From assembly GCA_902363665.1 (NCBI GenBank), contig CABJAW010000002.1, positions 1-64,000 on the forward strand: 64,000 nucleotides of DNA, given 5' to 3'. This DNA comes from Lachnospiraceae bacterium. GTDB taxonomy: Bacteria; Bacillota; Clostridia; Lachnospirales; Lachnospiraceae. Numbering within the stretch: position 1 is the stretch's first letter; each line of letters opens with the position of its first letter. Shown in pieces: positions 16,335 through 24,481 of this stretch. Made by a program: the position numbers and the translations under genes. The notes beneath the pieces were generated by a model. The model was not told the origin of the DNA, made no database searches, and saw only the letters and a program-made list of their open reading frames with translations.

Positions 16335-19008
16335 ACTTATGAATCACCCCATTTTCATATTGTAGATAAGGAACACCTTTAAATATCTCACTGTGTACTT
16401 TATTAAACGATTCTTGTATCCATTTACTATAATCAAAGTCTTTCCCAAACCTATCCATCAAATCAGATACCAATTCAGTTATTGCACATTCAGAAATTAG
16501 CACACCATTATCTGTGTTATAATCCAGTTTATATAAAACCATATTATGCAAAATCATATCCATATATTTATTTAATACTCTTTTCATTTCAAACGGCTTT
16601 TCCTGTATTTTTTTTACAACCACTTCCGGATTAACTCCTAAATCTTTAGCAACATATTCAAGGACTCCATCGCTTCCTAATGAATTTTTTGATGCTCTTG
16701 TTCTCTTTAAGCAACAAGCCGCATCTATTAGTTTTTCTAGGTATTTATCAAGTTTATCGATATCTATTTCCTGCGTTCTATCAATCAAATATGCACATTC
16801 ACCAACACTATCTTGAAGATGCTTTTCTTCCTCTTCAGAAAGCCCATACTCCTTAAAAATGAATTGGTCTATTTTACTTTCAACTTCTAATTTTAGAAGT
16901 TCATTTATCAGATCATCATTAAACATTCGCCAAGCATCATTAAGCAAGTTACCACTAATATTTTGTATATATGTGGACTCATACTCTATATTATTAGGTC
17001 TTGTCGATAACATTTTCCTTTTTAGTTCAATACATAATCGTGCTTCTTTTTCAAGAACAACTGAAGAATAAATATTATCATTAACAGGAATTTGTCCAAT
17101 ATATCCGGCCGCTATTGTAAGTTTTGGAGACATCATTCTCACATAATATGCCGCTATTCTTGAATTCAAGAAAGCTAAATGTGCATATTCGTTTCCTTTA
17201 ACAACTCTAATTCCCGGACCAGACGCAATAAAAATCTGATTATCCAGCAAAACTCTAACATTTAACCCTGCTGTTCCTGTATCACTAAATACCATTTGAG
17301 TATCACCAAAATATTTTACATTTCGTAACGCAGACCCCTTTTGAGACTTAATGTACTCGCCTTCCTTTCCCCATTTGACTACACTATCATTTAATCCCTG
17401 CCATCTGCAGTAACCGCCCCCATTACTTACAGCAACCCAATCTGTTTCACCAAAATGTTCCCAAAAATAACCCACAAGTTCTTTAGCATTACCTGTCGAT
17501 GTTCCTTGCATTGGAACTGCAACATTCCGATACGGTTGCTTATTTGCTCCCATTACATTTAAGGTTCCTTTACCAGAAAAATCGTAACCATTCGGTCCAT
17601 CTAACATATCTTGCCCAATATACAATCTACCTTCATTACTAATTAGCTTATCAATTTTTTCTTTTAATAAAAATGAAGATAAATTGAGTATTTCAACTTT
17701 ATTATCCGACCTATATTTATTCGAAAATACAATAAGAGAAACATTTGACTTTTCTCCATTAAGGTCAAAAAAAGCACCAGAACCTAGATTCGCTATTTTT
17801 TGAATATTGTATTGCGTTGAGAAATAATTTCTTATTTCTTTAAATGACTTTAAATGCATCCATGAATTTTGAGATACTATTCCACATACACCGGTTGGTT
17901 TCAACAGATTGTGTATTGCTACTATAAACGAAACGCATGTATCACAGTTTGCATCAGGATAATTTTTTTTCAAAAATTCTTTTTCTTCTTGACGCATTCC
18001 CTTTATGGTTGCAAATGGTGGATTAGTTATTATTGCATCTGCATTTGAAAGTGCATCATCCATCCCCAACTCATTTCCATTTACAAGATTAACCACAACA
18101 CGATTATCTTTTGCTAGAGAACCACAAATCGTATCTTCATTTTTTGTAACAAAGATATTAGGACAAATCTGCTCCCATAATTCATTTGTAACATCGATAT
18201 TAGCTCGTTTCATTATAGATATTGCTCTTAATCTAATATTCACAATTGCTATTCTGGCAATTGACTTATCAATATCATATCCGTACAATCTACTTGTATT
18301 TAAAATAATTTCATCAACATTTATTTTTTCGCCTAAACAGTCACACAAATAATCTAAACATTCCACTAAGAAATTTCCACCACCTGCACATGGATCAACA
18401 ATCTTTTTAGTCCTATCATAATCGACAACATTTCCAACAAGATAATCTATCATGTATTTTTCAGTAAAAAATTGAGTTTGACTATATATATTCCCATCAA
18501 TAATTTTATTAGTATATTGATACGCCCAAGATAGAATATTATTAATATCTGGAGCATCACAGAATTTCTCTATAAATTCAGCTACAATTTCCTTTAATGA
18601 AAAATCTAAAGAAATTTCTTTCTCTTTCCCAGAAATATCTTTATAAATTATTTTATACATTTCATCTGTTTCTTTATCACCCAAATAAAATTCGAACAAT
18701 GAATAAGCTATTGTAGCCAAAACCACACTCTTTTTGTCATCCTCATTTATATAAAGTCTCTCCGTAATGTTATACAATTTCTTAAGTACTTTTTTTAATT
18801 CCCGGCGTACTTCAGACACACTCTCTGTATTAGGCTTTATTGGTGATTTTGTTCTAGCATCATTCGGTCTTTTTGCATCTGCAGGAATTACCCACATATT
18901 ACCAATCATCTTTGCTCCTTCTATTCGTCCTTCTTTACACAAAATCTGTATTCTTCTCTTACTTATATTCCATTTATTAGAAAACTCTTGTACTGGTAAA
19001 TAGTCCAT
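16315..19008 (-). CDS. HTH-N6-adenine DNA methyltransferase fusion, first of two
   Basis: An 897-residue protein with an N-terminal excisionase-like winged helix (residues 1-55, FSNKWNISKRRIQILCKEGR) followed by a methyltransferase with motif I DPCAGGGNFLVE (about 204) and motif IV TNPPF (about 328). The part from about 480 on (GNAKELVGYFW, GGGYCRWQGL, FSDTGTAGLNVRVL, SPKLTIAAGYIGQIPV) resembles the target-recognition region of type I/IIG enzymes. I chose the ATG at 19008 because GGGAGA stands 7 nt upstream. It overlaps the second methyltransferase gene, so the two are co-expressed and may modify the two strands of an asymmetric site or act as a heterodimer (inference). The HTH is related to the small protein encoded at 10210-10395. 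Confidence 0.85.
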   Translation of the reverse strand: MDYLPVQEFSNKWNISKRRIQILCKEGRIEGAKMIGNMWVIPADAKRPNDARTKSPIKPNTESVSEVRRELKKVLKKLYNITERLYINEDDKKSVVLATIAYSLFEFYLGDKETDEMYKIIYKDISGKEKEISLDFSLKEIVAEFIEKFCDAPDINNILSWAYQYTNKIIDGNIYSQTQFFTEKYMIDYLVGNVVDYDRTKKIVDPCAGGGNFLVECLDYLCDCLGEKINVDEIILNTSRLYGYDIDKSIARIAIVNIRLRAISIMKRANIDVTNELWEQICPNIFVTKNEDTICGSLAKDNRVVVNLVNGNELGMDDALSNADAIITNPPFATIKGMRQEEKEFLKKNYPDANCDTCVSFIVAIHNLLKPTGVCGIVSQNSWMHLKSFKEIRNYFSTQYNIQKIANLGSGAFFDLNGEKSNVSLIVFSNKYRSDNKVEILNLSSFLLKEKIDKLISNEGRLYIGQDMLDGPNGYDFSGKGTLNVMGANKQPYRNVAVPMQGTSTGNAKELVGYFWEHFGETDWVAVSNGGGYCRWQGLNDSVVKWGKEGEYIKSQKGSALRNVKYFGDTQMVFSDTGTAGLNVRVLLDNQIFIASGPGIRVVKGNEYAHLAFLNSRIAAYYVRMMSPKLTIAAGYIGQIPVNDNIYSSVVLEKEARLCIELKRKMLSTRPNNIEYESTYIQNISGNLLNDAWRMFNDDLINELLKLEVESKIDQFIFKEYGLSEEEEKHLQDSVGECAYLIDRTQEIDIDKLDKYLEKLIDAACCLKRTRASKNSLGSDGVLEYVAKDLGVNPEVVVKKIQEKPFEMKRVLNKYMDMILHNMVLYKLDYNTDNGVLISECAITELVSDLMDRFGKDFDYSKWIQESFNKVHSEIFKGVPYLQYENGVIHKYDSKVA

Positions 19009-19181
19009 AATTGATTCTCCCTTCATTTATTTTATTTTAATCTCATTCACGAATATTATCAAGCATTTTCTCATCATTTTGTCATCCATTTTATATTCTC
19101 ACCCCCACCAATTATCCATATTTGTTCTTCAACACCATCCCTCCAACAGGAACATCATTGAACATATATGTTCGGGGCAAG

Positions 19182-19230
19182 GCAAAAGAAAAAGACCAAC
19201 AGCAGCACTTCAAATTACTACCATTGGTCT
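19182..19230 (-). terminator. Probable rlmD terminator
   Basis: AGACCAA and TTGGTCT pair across a 24-nt loop and are followed on the minus strand by a T-rich run. It lies about 36 bp past the rlmD stop codon. Confidence 0.5.
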
Positions 19231-19265
19231 TAAAACCCTTAATTTCTAGGCATTTCTGCCTTTGC

Positions 19266-20642
19266 TTATTTTACCATTGACATCAATACAACCGTCTCAA
19301 CATGCCCCGTAAACGGAAACATATCATATCCCCAGCACCCTTCCGCCTGGTATCTGTGTTTTTTGAGCCATGCCACATCTCTTGCGAGTGTTTCCGGGTT
19401 GCAGGAAATGTAGACGATGCGGTCCGGTGCGAGGCGGACGACGGAGGTGAGGAAGGCTTCATCGCTTCCTGCCCGCGGCGGATCCATAAACACGACATCT
19501 GCGTGCTCACCGGCCTCCGCCATCTCGGTCATGAAGACCCCGGCATCATTCTGGTAGAAGGTAATGTTTTCTGTCTGGTTCATTTTTGCATTTCGGTTCG
19601 CGTCACGCACGGCATCCGGATTCAGTTCCACGCCAATGACCTCGCCAGCCTTCTGTGCTGCCACCAGTCCAATCGTTCCGATGCCGCAGTAGGCGTCGAT
19701 CACACGCTCTTTTCCGGTCAGATTTGCCAGTTCGATTGCTTTTCCGTAGAGGAACTCAGTCTGGACTGAATTGATCTGATAAAAGGATTTCGGAGAAATG
19801 CGGAATCTTCTGCCGCACAGCTCGTCCTCGATGTAGCCTTTTCCATAGAGCACGGTTTCTTTTTCTCCGAGCACCATGCTCGTCTTCTTGTCGTTGACGT
19901 TCAACACGATCGACGTGATCTCCGGGTGCAGCTTTAAGAGTGCCTTGACGAAATTATTTTTGGATGGAAGAATCGGAGAACCAAGCACCAGTACCACGAG
20001 CACCTGATTCGTCTTATGGCCGCAGCGGATCAGCGCATGGCGGAACAGACCGTATCCCGTGTCCTCGTTATACGTTTTAATCTTAAAGGATTTCAGGAGC
20101 TGGCGGATATCGCGGATGATCGCGTCTGCTGTCTGATTTTCAAGCAGACACTCATCAACCTTTACGACGTTGTGCGTTCCCTCCTCGTAAATGCCGGAAA
20201 TGATCTCTCCATCGCGCCTGTGGGTAAAGACAGCGTGTACCTTGTTGCGGTAATGCAGCGGATCCTTCATCCCGGTGATCGCATGCACCGGGCAGAGCGG
20301 CTTCATCAGCTTTGAGAGCTGTTTCTGCTTCCAGGCCAGCTGCTCCTCATACGTCAGATGCAGGAACTGACAGCCGCCGCACTTCTTTTCCACCGGACAG
20401 ATCTGCCCCGGAATCTTTTTGCGGTGCAAAGATTCAGTTTGCGATACCGCTGCTGTTCCCGCCTGTGATGAACGCTTCCGGCCTGCAGCTTCATTCCGTT
20501 TTTCTGTCCGGCTGCTTCTTTCACGGTCTCTTTCTTCTCCTCTGCTTCCACGTTTCATAACGGCCTTACCGGATACCGGAAATCTTTCTTCTTTCCTCCC
20601 GGATTGTTTCCGCCCCTGATACTCTCGCTCTGTTTTCGCCAT
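19266..20642 (-). CDS. rlmD: 23S rRNA (uracil-C5)-methyltransferase, RlmD/RumA type
   Basis: This enzyme methylates a uracil of 23S rRNA with SAM. Iron-sulfur cysteines are seen in CPVEKKCGGCQF, the SAM-binding motif in DAYCGIGTIGLVAA, the DPPRAG motif, and the nucleophile and base in YISCNPETLARD. The C-terminus is FTGHVETVVLMSMVK. The first 75 residues are a basic, low-complexity tail rich in Lys, Arg, Glu and Ser, replacing the TRAM domain seen in E. coli RlmD. ATG at 20642 has GAGG 8 nt upstream; an in-frame GTG at 20696 would add 18 residues. The 3' end abuts the AT-rich island, in line with this gene being a known integration site for integrative elements. Confidence 0.92.
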   Translation of the reverse strand: MAKTEREYQGRKQSGRKEERFPVSGKAVMKRGSRGEERDRERSSRTEKRNEAAGRKRSSQAGTAAVSQTESLHRKKIPGQICPVEKKCGGCQFLHLTYEEQLAWKQKQLSKLMKPLCPVHAITGMKDPLHYRNKVHAVFTHRRDGEIISGIYEEGTHNVVKVDECLLENQTADAIIRDIRQLLKSFKIKTYNEDTGYGLFRHALIRCGHKTNQVLVVLVLGSPILPSKNNFVKALLKLHPEITSIVLNVNDKKTSMVLGEKETVLYGKGYIEDELCGRRFRISPKSFYQINSVQTEFLYGKAIELANLTGKERVIDAYCGIGTIGLVAAQKAGEVIGVELNPDAVRDANRNAKMNQTENITFYQNDAGVFMTEMAEAGEHADVVFMDPPRAGSDEAFLTSVVRLAPDRIVYISCNPETLARDVAWLKKHRYQAEGCWGYDMFPFTGHVETVVLMSMVK

Positions 20643-20745
20643 TTCTTTTTCCTCGCTTCCATCTATTGTAACACGCATATCCATTTCGTCTTCCACTGTC
20701 TGTATTTTTGCAGCCCGTGACGGCTCGTCATGCCACCGGCTGCTT

Positions 20746-21696
20746 TTACTTTATATCTGCAAAAATATCTTTTTTCTTGTTCTCCGTCCGCAGCACTCCT
20801 TCATAATTAAATGCCGGGATAAAGCTCTCCTTCGCAGTGCCGCCCTCCTGATAAAATCCATTCGTCACACCGAGATCTGCCGCATAGTCCAGCCATCTCC
20901 GGTACTCACGCTTCGTCACTCTCCGGTTCAAAAGCGGATCTTCAAACGTTTCCTGCATCGGCGTATACTGATTCATCATACTGATATAAATCTGATCACC
21001 ATACGTCTCATAGAGGTATTTCACGACGTGCTTTGCCTCCCGGACATGGCCCGGGAGCAGAAGATGACGCACGATCACCCCCCGCAGCATCCGTCCTTCT
21101 TCGTCAAACTCCGGTGTCGGCTGCTGACGCACCATTTCCGCGATCGCTTCTGTCGCGTACTTCGGATAATCAGGTGCTTTTGAATAACGTCCCGCCAGTT
21201 CGGAATCCAGATATTTAAGGTCCGGCAGATAAATATCGACCAGACCCTCCAGCATTTTTATTGTTTCCTCTTTTTCGTATCCGCTGCTGTTGTAGACAAC
21301 CGGAATATGGAGGCCTTTTCTTCTGGCCGCTTCCAGCGACTCCTTCACCTGCACTGCGTAATGTCCGGCCGTCACGAGATTGATGTTGTTCGCTCCCTGT
21401 CCCTGCAGTTCCAGAAAAATTTCGGTCAGCCGATCCCCGGAAATCACAAGCCCTGCTTTTCCTCCTGAAATATCCCGGTTCTGACAGAAAACGCAGCCCA
21501 GGCTGCAGCCTGAAAAAAAGACCGCTCCGGAGCCTTCCTTTCCGGAAATGCACGGTTCCTCCCACATATGAAGCGCGGCGCGTGCCACCCTGATCTGATT
21601 ATCCACATGGCAGCGCCCCATGCCCTTACTTCTGTCAGCGCCGCAGCTGCGCGGGCAGAGGCGGCACGCTGTTGAATCATTTTCATATTTTGTCAA
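20746..21696 (-). CDS. Radical SAM protein, pyruvate-formate-lyase-activase-like
   Basis: The 316-residue protein has an N-terminal cysteine cluster (CRLCPRSCGADR) and a radical SAM cluster motif of C-x3-C-x2-C type (SGCSLGCVFCQN). This is the layout of uncharacterised PflA-like radical SAM proteins of anaerobes. Later segments (GANNINLVTAGHYA, VYNSSGYEK, VDIYLPDLKYLD) fit the TIM-barrel core. The substrate is unknown. No ATG fits the N-terminus; TTG at 21696 is my choice and TTG at 21768 is the alternative. It lies about 50 bp upstream of rlmD on the same strand. Confidence 0.85.
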   Translation of the reverse strand: MTKYENDSTACRLCPRSCGADRSKGMGRCHVDNQIRVARAALHMWEEPCISGKEGSGAVFFSGCSLGCVFCQNRDISGGKAGLVISGDRLTEIFLELQGQGANNINLVTAGHYAVQVKESLEAARRKGLHIPVVYNSSGYEKEETIKMLEGLVDIYLPDLKYLDSELAGRYSKAPDYPKYATEAIAEMVRQQPTPEFDEEGRMLRGVIVRHLLLPGHVREAKHVVKYLYETYGDQIYISMMNQYTPMQETFEDPLLNRRVTKREYRRWLDYAADLGVTNGFYQEGGTAKESFIPAFNYEGVLRTENKKKDIFADIK

Positions 21697-21796
21697 TTCT
21701 GTTCTTCTCTCTTTTCTCTGTTTCAGTTTCCTATATTGGCTATGACCCTGCAAAGTCCGGCCGGGCAATATTCCAACGTCTATGCCTGACTACACT

Positions 21797-21917
21797 TTAA
21801 CCGAGTCAAGCAAGTCCCCTGTAAGCAGTGGGTGGGGACTTGCTTGTATCAGAGGAGTGGTACAAGCCACTCCTGATAAGCTGCGAAGCAGCTACTCGGT
21901 TATGAAATATCATAAGG
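21797..21917. repeat. R2 structured repeat, copy A
   Basis: The element starts TTAACCGAGTCAAGCAAGTC and ends CTCGGTTATGAAATATCATA. Internal arms include CAAGTCCCC/GGGGACTTG, AGGAGTGG/CCACTCCT and GCTGCGAAGCAGC. A second copy in the opposite orientation lies at 57297-57434. It sits between the radical SAM gene and the EamA gene, which are on the same strand, and may end transcription. Confidence 0.85.
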
Positions 21918-21923
21918 AATGGA

Positions 21924-22823
21924 TCATTCCCGCTCCGGCAGCTGCGCCAGGATAATCGCCGCAAACATCAGCACACAGCCTCCGATTTCCCTGTGGCTTA
22001 GGCTCTGTCCGAGCAAAACCCAGCCTGCCAGGACGGAAACCACCGACTCAAGGCTCAGGATCAAAGATGCCACCGTCGGATTCATACCCTTCTGTCCGAT
22101 GATCTGCAATGTATAGCCAACCGCACAGGACATCACTCCTGCATAAGTGATCGGAAGCCACGCCTGAAGCATCGCGTGAAAGTCCACCTGCTCCGTCAGC
22201 AGCATTCCGACAGCGGACAGCAGCCCGCATACGAAAAACTGGATGCAGGACATCCGCACACCTTCCACTTTCGGTGAAAAATAATCGATAATCAAAATAT
22301 GTATCGCAAAGGCAAAAGCACACAGCAGCAGAAGCACATCGCCAAAATTGACGGAAATCCCGTCTGTCATGCACAAAAGATACAGTCCCGCCACTGCAAG
22401 CGCAACACCGCACCAGACGCGCAGCCCCGCTCTTTTTTTCAGAAAAATACCAAGCACCGGCACCAGTACGATATACATCGCCGTGATAAAGCCTGCCTTG
22501 CCGACGCTTGTATACTGAATTCCAAACTGTTGCAGATTACTTGCAATAAAAAGCGCGGCGCCGCAGCAGATGCCGCCAAATATCAGCGTCTTCCCCGTCT
22601 CCGGCTTTGCTTCTGATAAAACATTATTTTTCTTTTTTCCGTTCACTTTATCCAGCAAAAACATGCATGGTATCAGCACCAGCGCACCCAGAATGCACCG
22701 TGCAAAATTGAACGTGAACGGCCCGACATAATCCATTCCAACGCTCTGCGCCACAAACGCAACGCCCCAGACGACTGCTGTCGTGAGCAGAAGGAGGGGA
22801 TTTCTAATTGATACTTTTTTCAT
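21924..22823 (-). CDS. EamA/DMT-family membrane transporter
   Basis: A 299-residue integral membrane protein with about ten hydrophobic helices and the two EamA repeats, beginning NPLLLLTTAVVWGVAFVAQS. Members of this family export or import metabolites such as amino acids; the substrate cannot be told here. ATG at 22823 is chosen from a GAGGGAG site. It overlaps the end of the Nudix gene by 20 nt, so it is the last gene of the cca-HD-Nudix-EamA operon. Confidence 0.88.
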   Translation of the reverse strand: MKKVSIRNPLLLLTTAVVWGVAFVAQSVGMDYVGPFTFNFARCILGALVLIPCMFLLDKVNGKKKNNVLSEAKPETGKTLIFGGICCGAALFIASNLQQFGIQYTSVGKAGFITAMYIVLVPVLGIFLKKRAGLRVWCGVALAVAGLYLLCMTDGISVNFGDVLLLLCAFAFAIHILIIDYFSPKVEGVRMSCIQFFVCGLLSAVGMLLTEQVDFHAMLQAWLPITYAGVMSCAVGYTLQIIGQKGMNPTVASLILSLESVVSVLAGWVLLGQSLSHREIGGCVLMFAAIILAQLPERE

Positions 22824-23868
22824 AATTCTCCCTCTCCTTTGCATCAAGATATTCACCGAGCAGCTTCAATCCTCTCTCGTTCACACAAAAATCCGGATCT
22901 CCGCTCCTGGCTGCCTGCAGTACCGTTTCGTACGGCATCCACTTTACCGCATCTACTTCTTCCTCCTGAAGCTTCAGCGCAGCCGCGTCCACCGGCTTTC
23001 GGTATACGTAAACCGCTGAAATTTCCCGGTCGTGAAATGGCCTGCCGTCAAATTTCGCCAAAATATCGCCGCTGTCGAAGCGTCCTACATACTCCAGTTC
23101 TTCCGGGGCAGCCACAATTCCAAGCTCCTCGGAAAGTTCCCGGAGAGCAGACTCCAGATAATCATCTCCGGCCTTTATATGACCAGCCGACGATACATCA
23201 TAGCAGCCCGGGAAGGAATTTTTCCGCAGGCTCCGTTTCTGCATCAGAAGCTCATAGCGTCCTTCACTCTCTGCCACCGATTGCTCACGCACAACCCATA
23301 TGTGCGCGGTGCGGTGCATCAGCCCTGCCGTGTGCGCCACCGACCGCTCGGTGACTTTTCCGGTCACGGCTCCCGTCTCATCGCAGACATCAAACAGTTC
23401 CATTTCTTTTCCGTTCAGCCATGCGCCCGTCAGCACATCGCCGCAGTACATCAGCTTCATCGAAAAGAACGGGGCATTTTCAGCGAGCAGCTTCAGGAAG
23501 ATTTTGTCGCCCTCCCAGAGGTTCAGCTTCGTCACCTCCGACTTCGGCACCCACTCAAGCAGCCCTTCGTTACAGTCCGTCAGTTCGCCCTCAAAACCGT
23601 CCGCTGTATAAAGACACATATACTCCGGCGGCCAGCCCTCTGCCACAAAGGTTACGATTCCGCGGAATTTCCAGGAAGTCAGCCGAAGTCCGCTTTCCTC
23701 ATACGCTTCACGCAGCAGGCATTCTTCCGGACTCTCGCCTTCCTCAAAATGGCCGCCGATTCCAATCCATTTGTCTTTGTTTACATCATTTTTTTTGCTG
23801 ACACGGTGCAGCATCAGATAGCTGTCGCCGCGCTCCACATAGCACAGTGTTGTAAGCGGAGATCTCAT
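22804..23868 (-). CDS. Tandem Nudix hydrolase (two Nudix domains in one chain)
   Basis: Nudix enzymes hydrolyse nucleoside diphosphates linked to another group. This 354-residue chain has two complete Nudix boxes: GGHFEEGESPEECLLREAYE followed by ESG (about residues 38-60), in a MutT/8-oxo-dGTP-type domain, and GHIKAGDDYLESALRELSEE followed by LG (about 229-251), in a domain of the isopentenyl-isomerase-like Nudix group. The domains are normally separate proteins. The start overlaps the HD gene by 4 nt (ATGA) with GAGGTG upstream. The most likely role is nucleotide-pool cleaning, but substrates are not deducible. Confidence 0.9.
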   Translation of the reverse strand: MRSPLTTLCYVERGDSYLMLHRVSKKNDVNKDKWIGIGGHFEEGESPEECLLREAYEESGLRLTSWKFRGIVTFVAEGWPPEYMCLYTADGFEGELTDCNEGLLEWVPKSEVTKLNLWEGDKIFLKLLAENAPFFSMKLMYCGDVLTGAWLNGKEMELFDVCDETGAVTGKVTERSVAHTAGLMHRTAHIWVVREQSVAESEGRYELLMQKRSLRKNSFPGCYDVSSAGHIKAGDDYLESALRELSEELGIVAAPEELEYVGRFDSGDILAKFDGRPFHDREISAVYVYRKPVDAAALKLQEEEVDAVKWMPYETVLQAARSGDPDFCVNERGLKLLGEYLDAKERENYEKSIN

Positions 23869-24374
23869 TCTTTCACCTCATCGTCCAGCGCAAACATCTC
23901 ATGCAGAATGCGTTTTCCTGTCTCCGTCTCAAAGACTTTCTCATCCGCATTGCGCATCGCATGACGGCTCGACTCATTTTCAAACAGATTTACCAGAAAA
24001 TCCGCTTCTACCAAAATCCGGTAATCCAGCCCGTCAATACCACTATATGTATGGTGATGACCCACCAGATAACAGATCCTCCGGATCGCATCTCCCGGAT
24101 AACCGACCTCGGTCAGCATTTTCTCCGCGACCGCCGGTCCTTCCTTCTCCTGAAGCTTACCGCTGCAGCTTCCATATTTTTCTTCTGCGACACGGATTCC
24201 AATATCGTGTACCAGCGCCGCTGCCCGCAGGATCTCCATCTTCTCTTCGGAGAGTTTTTCCGCCTCTCCGATCATATCTGCAAATGCATATACCTTCATA
24301 AAATGCTGGATACGCGCCGGACTGCCGTTTTCGTAGGCGATCATGCGCTCTTTTAATTTCAGTTCTCTCGTCAT
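23865..24374 (-). CDS. HD-domain phosphohydrolase
   Basis: The 169-residue cytoplasmic protein has metal-binding HD residues in RIQHFMKVYAFA, AALVHDIGIR and LVGHHHTYSGID, the order expected of small HD hydrolases related to YqeK and similar nucleotide or phosphate ester hydrolases. ATG at 24374 has GAGGAG upstream. It follows cca by 107 bp and overlaps the tandem Nudix gene by 4 nt, so it belongs to the same operon of nucleotide-handling enzymes. The substrate is unknown. Confidence 0.88.
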   Translation of the reverse strand: MTRELKLKERMIAYENGSPARIQHFMKVYAFADMIGEAEKLSEEKMEILRAAALVHDIGIRVAEEKYGSCSGKLQEKEGPAVAEKMLTEVGYPGDAIRRICYLVGHHHTYSGIDGLDYRILVEADFLVNLFENESSRHAMRNADEKVFETETGKRILHEMFALDDEVKE

Positions 24375-24481
24375 TTTTCCAACTCCTCTTTCGTCCAAAT
24401 AATATTTGCAACCAATCCATATCCATCTTACGGTACAGGCACTTCTGCCACTTTGGTACTGGCCTTGGCCGCAGCAATGCA

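Noticed and set aside
11002..19008. A complete prophage or conjugative element
   Set aside because: No integrase, terminase, relaxase, type IV secretion or replication gene is present between 6.4 and 19.2 kb; only remnants.
12847..19008. A DISARM or BREX system
   Set aside because: DISARM needs a DUF1998 protein and a helicase, BREX needs BrxC and PglZ; none is found here.
22839..24356. Several plus-strand frames of 100-310 codons opposite the Nudix and HD genes
   Set aside because: They are antisense to well-supported, domain-bearing genes and carry no recognisable domain.
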